In this document: one piece after another, positions 17,237-25,600 of the stretch | Layout of the letters: each line of letters starts with the position of its first letter | Numbering within the stretch: position 1 is the stretch's first letter | Origin: Prosthecobacter debontii | GTDB taxonomy: Bacteria; Verrucomicrobiota; Verrucomicrobiia; Chthoniobacterales; Chthoniobacteraceae | NCBI GenBank assembly: GCA_945905735.1 | Contig: CAMDQC010000003.1 | Location: 1-64,000 of the forward strand | DNA length: 64,000 nucleotides | Direction of reading: 5' to 3' | The notes under the pieces: generated by a model | The model's database searches: none | Seen by the model: only the letters and a program-made list of their open reading frames with translations | What the model was told of the DNA's origin: nothing | Program-made: the position numbers and the translations under genes

Positions 17237-19266
17237 GCGGCATCATCCACCGGTAGGGCGGGCGTATCGAGGTCGTATAGCTCGAAGTCGTAGGACTCGC
17301 GGATACGGTGGGTGAAGCGCCATGCTTGGTCTTCGCCGCCGTATGCGCTGCGCTCCATCGGCCCCCAGAAGAGGTAGCGCGCGCCGAGTTGTGCGGCGAA
17401 GATTCGCCAGTCGGGGTCGCCGCGCATGATGGAATCGACCTTCATCGCGTGCGGGCGCGGGTCGAGGCCGTGGCTGGCGATGTGGGCGGGGTAGCCGAGG
17501 GTGACGCGGCGACCGACGAGCATGAGCGGGTGGTTGTAAGTCGGGTGCGCCAAGATGGGCTCGGTGATGGGGATGTCTCGCACGGCGCGCTCCACGAGTT
17601 CTAGCTCGGTGCGCGAGGCAAATGTGCGGTAGGGCATATCGGGACGCAGTCCGCCGAGCAGCGTGAGCAGGCCGGAGAAAAAGAGCAGTTCGCACACGAT
17701 GGCGCGCGTCCAAAAGCCGAAGCGCACGATGACCAAATCCCACAGGAACGGCAGCACGATGAGGTAAGCCCAGATGAGCACTTTCGTATTATCCCACTCC
17801 CACGGCGCGAACTTCACCGTGCAGCCGAGGAGGAAGAGATACAGCGCAGGCAGCACGAACGCGGCGGGCCAAGCCGGCTGCTGTTCATCGCGGGAAAGTC
17901 GGCGGAGCAGCACGAAGAGCGCGACCGTCGCCACTAGTAAAGCGAACGCGCCAGAGCCGATGAGCACTGCCCCGACGGCGCACGCCAGCGCGGTGCGGTA
18001 GCGAATCGTCCGCCGAAACATCATGCGCAAAATCACCACGAGCAGCGATAGTGCGAGCAGCGGCGCGATGCCAAAATTGAGCGCCCAGAAATAGATGAAC
18101 CGCCCAAGCCGAGAGCCCTCCGCTTGTCCGCCCAGCGCCGTGTAGCCTTGGGTCGTGGCGTCGTCGTCCACCATCCAGCCGGGCTTCCAGCCGAGGACGT
18201 GCGGCATCGGGCGAGCGGGCGGGTTCTCTATTTGCGCCATGTTGTTCCACTCGGGTAACGGCGCGGATTTTAACGTGCCGAGCGTGAGCCATACGAGCAG
18301 CGTCGCGGGGATAAAGGCGACTGCCACGAGCTTGGCGAGCGGTCTGCGAATCTCCACCCGCGCCAGCCAGAATGCCGCGAGCATGAACGATAGCGCGGCG
18401 AAGGTGTGGATGTGGAAGATGGGCAGCGAAGCATACAGCAGCACTTCGCCCCACACGGGCAGCCGCCACGCATCCTCCGGCTCGCCGCGAAAGAATCGCG
18501 CCCTCCACGAGCACAGCAGCAGCAGACCGGCGGGCAGCGCAAAGAGGAAGCCGCGTTGCGTGATGAACATCGCCAGCGGGATGCTCTTCCACGCCAGCGC
18601 ATTCTGAAAGTCCACCAGCAAAGGCCACACGCCCGTTTCAGGAAAGCCGACGGGGTTTCCCGTGATGGCTACTGCGAGGTGGTGCGGCAGGAAGATCACC
18701 GCCGCTGCCAGCCCACCGTTGCACAGGAAACCCATGAGCGTGAATCCCCTGCCCCAGCGCCAGAGCGCCATGCCGGTGATGATACTGCACACCACGCCCA
18801 CGACGATAAGGCTGCGATACACGTCCATGCCGATGAGCACGAGCAGGCTGTTAAAGAAGTCCGCGCCGATCGAATACGTGAGCTTCCCTCCAGCAAGGAT
18901 GGGGCTCTCCGGCCAGAACGGAGCGCCGTTCGCGATGTAGCGGATGAAGCCGACGTGCAGCGAAAGGTCGCCGCAATTATTCCAGACGACCGTCTTTATC
19001 TCATCGCCCTCAACCGTCACCAGCCAGACAAACGCCCGCAGCGTGAACCACGCGAAGAGACCGACCGCGAACCACTCCCAGCTACGCGGACGCTGTGCTG
19101 GTGCGGAGCGGCGGGCAGTCCACAGCGAGCCCAGCGCAACTGCCAGCCCGCCGAGCAGCGCGCACGCGGCACTCGCGGGAGTGAGCCCGCCGCGTGCAAA
19201 GCCGAGGATGATGGCCAGCAACACGGAGCTGCTCATCGCGTAAAGAATCGCCGCTGCGAAGTTCAT
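17230..19266 (-). CDS. Large multi-spanning membrane protein, GT-C-like
   Basis: A 678-residue protein with at least twelve hydrophobic segments and a soluble C-terminal domain (about 560-678). An early loop contains NNCGDLSLHVGFIRYIANG, where an acidic residue in the first extracytoplasmic loop resembles GT-C glycosyltransferases that use polyprenyl-linked donors. I recognise no exact family. Its start overlaps the end of the Agl23-like gene by 4 bp (ATGA-type), so both are translationally coupled. With the divergent GT2 gene this suggests a glycan or glycoprotein assembly locus. The end overlaps glyS by 7 bp. Confidence 0.65.
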   Translation of the reverse strand: MNFAAAILYAMSSSVLLAIILGFARGGLTPASAACALLGGLAVALGSLWTARRSAPAQRPRSWEWFAVGLFAWFTLRAFVWLVTVEGDEIKTVVWNNCGDLSLHVGFIRYIANGAPFWPESPILAGGKLTYSIGADFFNSLLVLIGMDVYRSLIVVGVVCSIITGMALWRWGRGFTLMGFLCNGGLAAAVIFLPHHLAVAITGNPVGFPETGVWPLLVDFQNALAWKSIPLAMFITQRGFLFALPAGLLLLCSWRARFFRGEPEDAWRLPVWGEVLLYASLPIFHIHTFAALSFMLAAFWLARVEIRRPLAKLVAVAFIPATLLVWLTLGTLKSAPLPEWNNMAQIENPPARPMPHVLGWKPGWMVDDDATTQGYTALGGQAEGSRLGRFIYFWALNFGIAPLLALSLLVVILRMMFRRTIRYRTALACAVGAVLIGSGAFALLVATVALFVLLRRLSRDEQQPAWPAAFVLPALYLFLLGCTVKFAPWEWDNTKVLIWAYLIVLPFLWDLVIVRFGFWTRAIVCELLFFSGLLTLLGGLRPDMPYRTFASRTELELVERAVRDIPITEPILAHPTYNHPLMLVGRRVTLGYPAHIASHGLDPRPHAMKVDSIMRGDPDWRIFAAQLGARYLFWGPMERSAYGGEDQAWRFTHRIRESYDFELYDLDTPALPVDDAAY

Positions 19267-20780
19267 CGGCCCTCCTTTTCTTCCAGCGGAATGCGGCGGT
19301 GAAACTCCGGCACGCGGTCTTGCGGCATCACATCGAGGAACGTCGTCGCTCGCAGGTAGAGCTGGTGATTTTCATCCGCTGCGTAAAAGCGAAAGCGGCA
19401 GCGGTAATACACGTCGAGGAGCTGCTCCTCCACTTCCGCCACTCGCGATTCGTGGACGATGAGAAAGTCCGCATCGGTGACGGTGATGGGCTTTTCGTGA
19501 TCCTGAATGCCGACGTTCGGCAGTTCCGGCAGCGCCCACGGGAGCGGCTGCGGCGAGTTGCAAATGACGATGCCCGTCATCGTCCGCTGCGACGGATCGA
19601 GCGCCAGCAGACGTTCGACGGGCTGCGTGAGTTCCGCGAGGTCGGGCAACTGCTGCACGTAGATGTAGGGCTCTCGCGGGTCGGTCGGGTCGTGGAAGTT
19701 GATGCGGTATGCGTCCCATATCGGCGCGATCGAGACGACTGCGCCAAGCAGCGTCACGAGGCGTCCGTCGCTGCGAGTGGCGAGGCGGTCGAGCCCGTAG
19801 CCGACGAGGAAATAGAACGGCCACAGCAGATTGATGACGCACCACGGAGTCTTGTAAGACACGAGCGAATACGCCGCCAAACTTCCTAGCCCATACAGCG
19901 CGAGGAAGCGCACACGCGGGCAGCGCGACCGCAGCGCACACAGCGGCGCGAGCCCAAGGCCGATGAGCGCGGGCCATTCGTAGATGGACATCAGTTTCGC
20001 GTAATAGAACAGCGACTTGTGGTGCCCTTCCTCAGAGGAACTCCAGCCCTTCTGCGCCATCCAGTAGAACGTCTCGAATATCCCCGCGACGCCCCGCCAG
20101 TAATAGAACAGCCCCGAGTACAGCGCGACGACCACCGCACCGCACACCCCACCCACGAGCGCCACTTCGCGCCGCGTAAATGGACACACCCAGCCTCGCC
20201 CGCAGAACACCCACGCCAGCGCCGCAGCGACGAAGTGCATCACGTAAGTCTCCTTCGTCAGGACCATCCCCGCGAGCCCCGCGCCGACGCACCACAGGTC
20301 GCCTATGCGGCGCTCGCCCTTCGAGATTCCGAACGCGCCGTAGCACGCCAGCATCGCGAAGAACGGCAGCCACACTTCATGGATCGCGTAGCGCGCGTAG
20401 AAGATCATCCCCGGCGAAATCGCAAATGCCACCGCCGCTGCTAGCACGATGCGTGGGGAAAAGAACCGCCGAAACGCCAGCAGCAGCGCCACCGACGCCG
20501 CGCCCACGAGCACTGTCGGCAGGCGCATCGCCCAGATGCCGCGCCCGAAGATTTGGCTCGATGTCGCCAGCGCGTAAAAGTGCAGCGGCCCGTGGAAGTT
20601 CCGCGCATCGTAGTGGTAGCCCGGCGCGCTCCGCATCGCATCTACGAACGTGCCGTTCACCCCTTCATCGAAGTGCGTCGGCTTCGCATCCAACGCCCAA
20701 ATCCGCACGACGAACGCGAGCACGACGATCAGCGCCGATGCTACGGCGTAGAACGAGATGCGTGTTTGTCGGACATTCAT
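19263..20780 (-). CDS. Agl23-like/TIGR03663 family GT-C membrane protein
   Basis: A 505-residue polytopic protein from the ATG at 20780. After the first helix it has THFDEGVNGTFVDAMRSAPG, the ArnT/PMT-like acidic motif that binds lipid-linked sugar, then YHYDARNFHGPLHFYALA. Further motifs are ISPGMIFYARYAIHEVWLPF and YKTPWCVINLLWPFY. These match the TIGR03663 (flippase-activity-associated, Agl23-like) proteins found in archaea and some bacteria. A C-terminal soluble part starts near residue 390. It probably moves or transfers sugars on polyprenyl phosphate outside the membrane. It is the first gene of a two-gene minus operon, and its start overlaps that of the divergent GT2 gene. Confidence 0.8.
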   Translation of the reverse strand: MNVRQTRISFYAVASALIVVLAFVVRIWALDAKPTHFDEGVNGTFVDAMRSAPGYHYDARNFHGPLHFYALATSSQIFGRGIWAMRLPTVLVGAASVALLLAFRRFFSPRIVLAAAVAFAISPGMIFYARYAIHEVWLPFFAMLACYGAFGISKGERRIGDLWCVGAGLAGMVLTKETYVMHFVAAALAWVFCGRGWVCPFTRREVALVGGVCGAVVVALYSGLFYYWRGVAGIFETFYWMAQKGWSSSEEGHHKSLFYYAKLMSIYEWPALIGLGLAPLCALRSRCPRVRFLALYGLGSLAAYSLVSYKTPWCVINLLWPFYFLVGYGLDRLATRSDGRLVTLLGAVVSIAPIWDAYRINFHDPTDPREPYIYVQQLPDLAELTQPVERLLALDPSQRTMTGIVICNSPQPLPWALPELPNVGIQDHEKPITVTDADFLIVHESRVAEVEEQLLDVYYRCRFRFYAADENHQLYLRATTFLDVMPQDRVPEFHRRIPLEEKEGR

Positions 20781-21573
20781 GGTTTTTGACGGACCAGCCA
20801 CTGGGCTGCTATGGATAAGACATCTGAAGCCCAATCTACCAGCCAGCGGCGAGCCTTTCCTTTCGCTCATCATTCCCGCTTTTAACGAAGCACACCGCCT
20901 CGTCGCCAGCGTCCGAGCGTTGCGGGAGTTCCTCGCGCCCTGCCCCCACACCTACGAAGTCATCATCGTCGTCGAGCGCAGCACCGACGGCACGCTGGAC
21001 CTCGCGCGGCAGCTCACCGAGGGCGATGCCGCTTTCCGCATCATCGGCCACGACGAGCAGCGCGGGAAAGGCCACGCCGTCCGCACCGGGATGCTCGCCG
21101 CACGCGGGGAGCTGGCGTTCTTTATGGACGCGGACCTTTCCACGCCGTTGGTAGAAATTGACCGCTTCCTCGCCCACTTTGCCGCGCACCCCGAGGTCGC
21201 CGTCCTCATCGGCAACCGCCAGCACGCGCAGAGCACCATCGGGAAAAAGCAGAGCCTCGTCCGGCGCAAGATGGGCCAGACGTTCAACGCCATCCTCCGC
21301 ACCATCACGCGCATCGAGGTGAAGGACACGCAGTGCGGCTTCAAAGCATTCCGCCGCGCCGCACGCGAAGCCATCTTCGCCCGGCAGAAGGTCGAGGGGT
21401 TCGCCTTCGACGTAGAGTTACTCATCCTCGCCGAGCGCCTCGGCTACCGCATCGCCGACCTCCCCGTGGAGTGGAGCAACGCCGAAGGCAGCAAAGTCCA
21501 CATCCTCCGCGACTCTTGGCGGATGTTGCGCGACGCCGTGCGCGTGCGGGGAATGATGACGCGCAAGCGGTGA
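20779..21573 (+). CDS. Family 2 glycosyltransferase, dolichyl-phosphate glucosyltransferase-like
   Basis: A cytosolic GT-A enzyme of about 264 residues. Visible motifs are SLIIPAFNEAHRLVAS, VVERSTDGT, GKGHAVRTGMLAARG, the metal-binding FFMDADLSTP and DTQCGFKAFRRAAREAIF, which together point to the Alg5-like polyprenyl-phosphate sugar transferase branch. It would make the lipid-linked sugar used by the GT-C proteins encoded divergently. The start is awkward: the only ATG in frame near the domain is at 20779, overlapping the ATG of the divergent gene at 20778-20780, leaving no room for promoters between them. An earlier in-frame start at 20758 is less likely. Confidence 0.85.
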   Translation: MVFDGPATGLLWIRHLKPNLPASGEPFLSLIIPAFNEAHRLVASVRALREFLAPCPHTYEVIIVVERSTDGTLDLARQLTEGDAAFRIIGHDEQRGKGHAVRTGMLAARGELAFFMDADLSTPLVEIDRFLAHFAAHPEVAVLIGNRQHAQSTIGKKQSLVRRKMGQTFNAILRTITRIEVKDTQCGFKAFRRAAREAIFARQKVEGFAFDVELLILAERLGYRIADLPVEWSNAEGSKVHILRDSWRMLRDAVRVRGMMTRKR

Positions 21574-21597
21574 CGCTTCACCGCCGCCGTCGCGCGC

Positions 21598-22257
21598 TCA
21601 TTTGCCGAGTGGCGTGGTGACGCTCACTCCCGAGGGCGGGGTGAAGTCGAACTTTGCGTCACTCTGTTTCGTGGAGTGGACGTTACGGTAGGTCGTCACG
21701 ACGCGGTCGCCTTTTGGCAACGTGGCGTCGGTTTTTTTGACATTCCCATCGGCATCCATCGAAACCTCTAGCGAGGTGACGTATTTTTTTAGCCCGCTCG
21801 ATTTCGGCGTTAGTGCCACGACGTAGCCGCCTTCCCCCTTGCTCGCGGTGACGCTGAAAAACTTCTCCACGCCATCAAAGTTCAGCCCCGCCGTGAGCGC
21901 AGCAAGACTATCATCGAAGACCTGCCGCTGCCCGAGCGTATAGTGCTCGGCCTCCTTAAATGCCGGGTAGTAAATCCACAGCTCCGCGCCATTACACACT
22001 GCGAGGGAAGGCGAGTTCCCCTTCACCTCGCGACGAAATTTGTTCGGTGCCTGGAACGCGATGGTCCCGCTGCTCACAATGGGCTTGTTCACCAGCCGCG
22101 TCGTGCGCTCCTCGCTAAACTCCGCACTGAGCGACGGCAGTTGCGCGCGCTGCGACTGAAGCTTGGCGACGAGCGTCTTCTGCTCATCGGCGCTTAATTT
22201 TTCAGCATGAACGGTAGCGACGAAGGCGAGACTAAGGACGAGTATAGAGCGGTACAT
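21598..22257 (-). CDS. LolA-like outer-membrane lipoprotein carrier protein
   Basis: A 219-residue periplasmic protein. The ATG at 22257 is followed by signal peptide YRSILVLSLAFVATVHA. The mature part shows the LolA half-barrel pattern: LSAEFSEERTTRLVNKPIVS, then GTIAFQAPNKFRREV and a GAELWIYYPAFKEAEHYTL strand pair, ending in FDFTPPSGVSVTTPLG. LolA shuttles lipoproteins from the LolCDE complex to the outer membrane; many homologues beside acyltransferases serve glycolipid pathways instead. The start lies inside the end of the acyltransferase gene (26-bp overlap), so the two are coupled. Confidence 0.8.
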   Translation of the reverse strand: MYRSILVLSLAFVATVHAEKLSADEQKTLVAKLQSQRAQLPSLSAEFSEERTTRLVNKPIVSSGTIAFQAPNKFRREVKGNSPSLAVCNGAELWIYYPAFKEAEHYTLGQRQVFDDSLAALTAGLNFDGVEKFFSVTASKGEGGYVVALTPKSSGLKKYVTSLEVSMDADGNVKKTDATLPKGDRVVTTYRNVHSTKQSDAKFDFTPPSGVSVTTPLGK

Positions 22258-23113
22258 AATTAAACCATTGTTCCGGATATCGCCGAATGAGCGACTCGAA
22301 AGTTTCAGCGATGCGTTGCGTGTTTGGCAGCATCGTTTTGCGGAGCGCGCCGACTTCCATGGGGACCTCAGCCAGCGCGATTGATTCATAGCGCCAGCTC
22401 GGCTGCGCAACGACGAATGCGGGAATCACCGCCGCGCCTGAGTGATGCGCGAGCATCGCTGCCGCCATACTAAATTGGGTCTCCTGTCCGAACTGCCTCA
22501 CCGCCAACCCCGTCCCCTCATAAGGCCGATCCACAAGCACCGCGAGCACCTCATTGCGCCGGAGCACCGCCAACATCTCCACAAACGAGAACTCCCGACC
22601 GGGCCCAACTTCCAGCGTGCCGATGCCAAGTTGCCTTCGCGCGGCGCAACGCCAGCGCGAAAGCTCTGGGGAGGGCTCCGGCAAGGTCACGATCGTCAGC
22701 GAGACGCCACATCGCGCGAGCCATTGTGCCCCAAGCTCCCAATGCCCGAGATGCCCTGTGACAAGGATGACTCCCCTCCCCTTCGCCCGAGCAGTCTCGA
22801 CGTGCTCCCAGCCCGACGCGCTATCGAACAGAGCCTCCAATCGGTCACGCCGACCTCCCGCAGTGATAAAGTAGTCGCCAAGCATCCGACCAAAATTGCG
22901 GATCCCTTGTAGATACATCCGCTCCAACTCCTCCGGCGGAGATCCCAAAGCGAAACGAAGATTCTCCAACATCGCCAAACGCGCCGACGGTCGTCGAGCC
23001 GCACCCGCGAGGGCAACACGCTCGGCGACCCAATGGACCGCACGACGCGGCCACAATTGACCAATCGCGTACGCAATCTTGAACCCACCAATCTTGTAAA
23101 AACGCTCGGCCAT
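22232..23113 (-). CDS. LpxL/HtrB-family lysophospholipid acyltransferase
   Basis: A 293-residue enzyme of the lipid A late acyltransferase family. The catalytic HX4E motif is in VTGHLGHWELGAQWLARCG. Downstream are EVLAVLVDRPYEGTG and AMLAHHSGAAVIPAFV, corresponding to the substrate-binding DRP and P-rich motifs. It adds a secondary acyl chain to a lipid A precursor or related lipid on the inner membrane. There is no strong N-terminal helix; association is probably peripheral. The LolA-like gene overlaps its 3' end by 26 bp. With the GT9 gene at 55461 it supports a lipopolysaccharide-bearing outer membrane. Confidence 0.88.
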   Translation of the reverse strand: MAERFYKIGGFKIAYAIGQLWPRRAVHWVAERVALAGAARRPSARLAMLENLRFALGSPPEELERMYLQGIRNFGRMLGDYFITAGGRRDRLEALFDSASGWEHVETARAKGRGVILVTGHLGHWELGAQWLARCGVSLTIVTLPEPSPELSRWRCAARRQLGIGTLEVGPGREFSFVEMLAVLRRNEVLAVLVDRPYEGTGLAVRQFGQETQFSMAAAMLAHHSGAAVIPAFVVAQPSWRYESIALAEVPMEVGALRKTMLPNTQRIAETFESLIRRYPEQWFNYVPLYTRP

Positions 23114-23137
23114 CCAGGAAGCTCGCGAAAAGTCGCG

Positions 23138-23755
23138 CTACTTCGCGTCGGCTGGCTTCTCGGGTTTTACCGCTGATAGCGGCTTGGAAAACTCCGCCTT
23201 TAGATGCTCCTCCATCGCAGCCAAAAGCGGCCAGCGGCGATCCTCCATCTCTTTGCGCAACCGCTCCTCGATGAGCTTACGCTCTTCAAAGTAACGCAGG
23301 GTAAAATCTCTTTTCTGCGTCTCATTCAGCTCAAGCCCAGAGCGCTTGATGACCTCCTGAATCTCCTCTCCAGCCCGCTGCATCCGGTCCGAGTGCATCT
23401 TGGTAAAACGCTCGCGCTGTTCCCCAGGCATGTCGAGCCACGTCTTGAAGTTCCCCCAAAACTTCTGCCGCTGTTCGGGTGACATTTTTTCGAACTCTTT
23501 CTTCGCCTGATCACGCATCGCCTGCGCCTCGGGCGGGAGCTGGAAAGACGGGCGGCCCGACGGTTCCTCGCCCGGTTTCCCCGGCCCGCGTCGCTCCCAG
23601 CGATGCCCTTCGTCACCGGGCTTCGGCGGTGGGGGCGGGCCGCCGGGTGGCAGGTCGAATTTGGGCGCAGGTCCAGGTGCTTTAGGCGACTCCTGAGCGG
23701 AGACGCAGCAAGCGGATGCGATTAAAACAATGAGGACGGGTCTGCTTCGAGCCAT
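23138..23755 (-). CDS. DUF3106-like secreted protein
   Basis: A 205-residue exported protein. The signal peptide (VLIVLIASACCVSAQ) is followed by a Pro/Gly-rich linker (PGGPPPPPKPGD) and a highly charged helical domain: MRDQAKKEFEKMSPEQRQKF and LDMPGEQRERFTKMHSDRM, with the SPEQRQ-F and L-MPGEQR-R repeats of DUF3106. The fold resembles Spy/CpxP-type periplasmic helical proteins. It overlaps the preceding gene by 34 bp. In related genomes such pairs follow an ECF sigma gene; none is next to it here. Confidence 0.75.
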   Translation of the reverse strand: MARSRPVLIVLIASACCVSAQESPKAPGPAPKFDLPPGGPPPPPKPGDEGHRWERRGPGKPGEEPSGRPSFQLPPEAQAMRDQAKKEFEKMSPEQRQKFWGNFKTWLDMPGEQRERFTKMHSDRMQRAGEEIQEVIKRSGLELNETQKRDFTLRYFEERKLIEERLRKEMEDRRWPLLAAMEEHLKAEFSKPLSAVKPEKPADAK

Positions 23756-24096
23756 AGCGCGTTATCCTCCGCCGCCACGAGCGTGTCGAGATCGGCGATC
23801 AAGTTCAATTCCGACGCCTGCGCCACAGCGAGCGCCATATCATCCAGCGATGGCCCCACCGAAGGAATCACCGCTTTTTCCGGCAAGAAAGACAACGCTG
23901 CAATCGCGCACGCTGTCGCAGTCACCGGGATGAACCACTTCCGCCGCAGCCACAGTGAGAAGGCCGCAAAACCGTTCGGTCGCTCCATCTCCTCCCGGAC
24001 CTTGCGTATGACATTCGCGGCAAAAAACGCCGACACCTTGGGCTCCCGAGCCTTGCCCAAGAACTCCCACAATTTGTCATGTTCGTCGTCTTTCAT
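23722..24096 (-). CDS. Small single-span membrane protein, possible anti-sigma factor
   Basis: A 124-residue protein starting at the ATG at 24096 (MKDDEHDKLWEFLGKAREP). It has a cytoplasmic charged N-terminus (1-55), one transmembrane helix (about 57-73, WFIPVTATACAIAALSFL) and an acidic extracytoplasmic tail. The layout matches the small proteins that lie between ECF sigma factors and DUF3106 proteins in Verrucomicrobia. It lacks the HxxxCxxC zinc motif. The DUF3106-like gene overlaps its end by 34 bp. Function as a membrane-bound anti-sigma is inferred from layout only. Confidence 0.65.
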   Translation of the reverse strand: MKDDEHDKLWEFLGKAREPKVSAFFAANVIRKVREEMERPNGFAAFSLWLRRKWFIPVTATACAIAALSFLPEKAVIPSVGPSLDDMALAVAQASELNLIADLDTLVAAEDNALWLEADPSSLF

Positions 24097-24166
24097 ACCT
24101 TCAATAAACCATAGCGTGCGCCAGAAGTTGCAGAGAATCTTCCCGCAAAAACCTCGTCGCGCTGTC

Positions 24167-25543
24167 TCATGGCTTTTCCCGTTTCGCGATGTCCACGCAC
24201 ACGAGCTTTTCCTCGCTGCGGAGATAGAGTCGGCCATTGGAAAGAACAGGCCCGGACCAGGTGGGATAGACGAGCCCCGGCACTTGCCAACGGGCGAGCT
24301 CCTCGCACTTTTCGGCGTTCGGTTTGAAGAGTCCGAGCAACCCAGCCTCGCCGAGCGCGATGAGTTTGCCATCGGCGTGGATCGCCCAGCCTCGCGCGAA
24401 GACATCCGGCATGGGCTCGCCACGGAGCTTGTTATGGCCTGCTTTGCGCCAGCGTTCGTTGCGCTCCCACATGACTTTTCCCGTGAGGAACTCCACGCAG
24501 CGGAAGACGCCGTCGGGCTCGTTGCGCCCGCTGAATGCGTAGAGGTGATCGCCGACGAGATTCGGCTGCGACCAGTGAATCTCCAGGGCCAGCGAGCGCC
24601 AGACTTCCTCCACGCCTTTGCCGTCCGGCTTCACGCGGAGGAGCACGGACCCGCTCTTGTAATACGCCGACGAGAGGAGGATGAGATCGCCGCGCACCAC
24701 GGGCGTCATCCCATTCACCGTCTCCTCGCGCGGCGAGCGGAACCAAAACGAAAACCGATGCTCGCCCGTCGCCGGGTCCAGCGAGATGAGCCCTTGTCGC
24801 GTGACCGTGAGGACGTGCCGCTGACCGTGGATCGTCGCGAGCACGGGCGTGCAGTAGCTCGTCGCCTTTTGGAAAGCCGGGTGCGCCGTGTCCCACTTCA
24901 CGAACGGTTCGCCCGGCCATCCCTGCATCAGTGCGCCATCCCACGTCTTCGCGCCGCCATTTGCCCAGAGCGTCTTTCCCGTCGCCGCGTCGAAAGCGAC
25001 GACGCCGGCATCCGTCTGGCCGCCGACGTGGACGATGAGGCGCTCGCCATCCAACACGGGCGCACTACCGACGCCGAAAAAAGCGGGCGGCACGTTGAAA
25101 TCCGCGCCCGTATTTCGCTGCCACAGCAGATTGCCTTTCGCACGGTCGAGGCACAGCAGTGTGCCTTCCGCGCCGAACAGGAAGCAGCGATCTTTCGTGA
25201 GCAACGGCTGGCAGCGCGGCCCGTTATTGAAGCCGTAAGGGTCTTCAAATTTTGTCGGCGAGGAATGCGTCCACTTCACCTTCCCCGTCCGTGCATCCAT
25301 CGCCTCCGCGACTTCATTTTCGCCCACGCGGTGAAAGAGCACCACCATCCCATCGAGCACGCTCGGCGCGCTATATCCCGTCCCCGCATCGCGCGACCAC
25401 ACGACCTTCGGCCCCGCTTCCGGCCAGCGATCGAGCAGTCCCGTCTCCGGCGAAGTGCCATCGCGATTCGGTCCGAGAAACGTCGGCCAATCAGCCGCGA
25501 ACGAGTGGAGAGCAAAGAAGCAGGCGAGAAGTGCAAAGCGCAT
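24167..25543 (-). CDS. Secreted PQQ-like beta-propeller protein
   Basis: A 458-residue exported protein with signal peptide RFALLACFFALHSFA before DWPTFLGPNRDGTSPETGLL, the standard opening of verrucomicrobial and planctomycete PQQ-like repeat proteins. Blades are marked by repeated D-x-x-T/A-G-K-x-x-W segments: MDARTGKVKWTHSSP, LDRAKGNLLWQRNTG, FDAATGKTLWANGG, LDPATGEHRFSFWF and EFLTGKVMWERN. The propeller is an eight-bladed-like scaffold, but the quinoprotein catalytic residues are not evident, so this is probably a BamB-like or polymer-binding scaffold rather than a dehydrogenase. Confidence 0.85.
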   Translation of the reverse strand: MRFALLACFFALHSFAADWPTFLGPNRDGTSPETGLLDRWPEAGPKVVWSRDAGTGYSAPSVLDGMVVLFHRVGENEVAEAMDARTGKVKWTHSSPTKFEDPYGFNNGPRCQPLLTKDRCFLFGAEGTLLCLDRAKGNLLWQRNTGADFNVPPAFFGVGSAPVLDGERLIVHVGGQTDAGVVAFDAATGKTLWANGGAKTWDGALMQGWPGEPFVKWDTAHPAFQKATSYCTPVLATIHGQRHVLTVTRQGLISLDPATGEHRFSFWFRSPREETVNGMTPVVRGDLILLSSAYYKSGSVLLRVKPDGKGVEEVWRSLALEIHWSQPNLVGDHLYAFSGRNEPDGVFRCVEFLTGKVMWERNERWRKAGHNKLRGEPMPDVFARGWAIHADGKLIALGEAGLLGLFKPNAEKCEELARWQVPGLVYPTWSGPVLSNGRLYLRSEEKLVCVDIAKREKP

Positions 25544-25600
25544 AGTCCCCGTGCCATAGCCGAGCGTGCGCGCATTGGACAATCTCGAACACGCCCTGCG

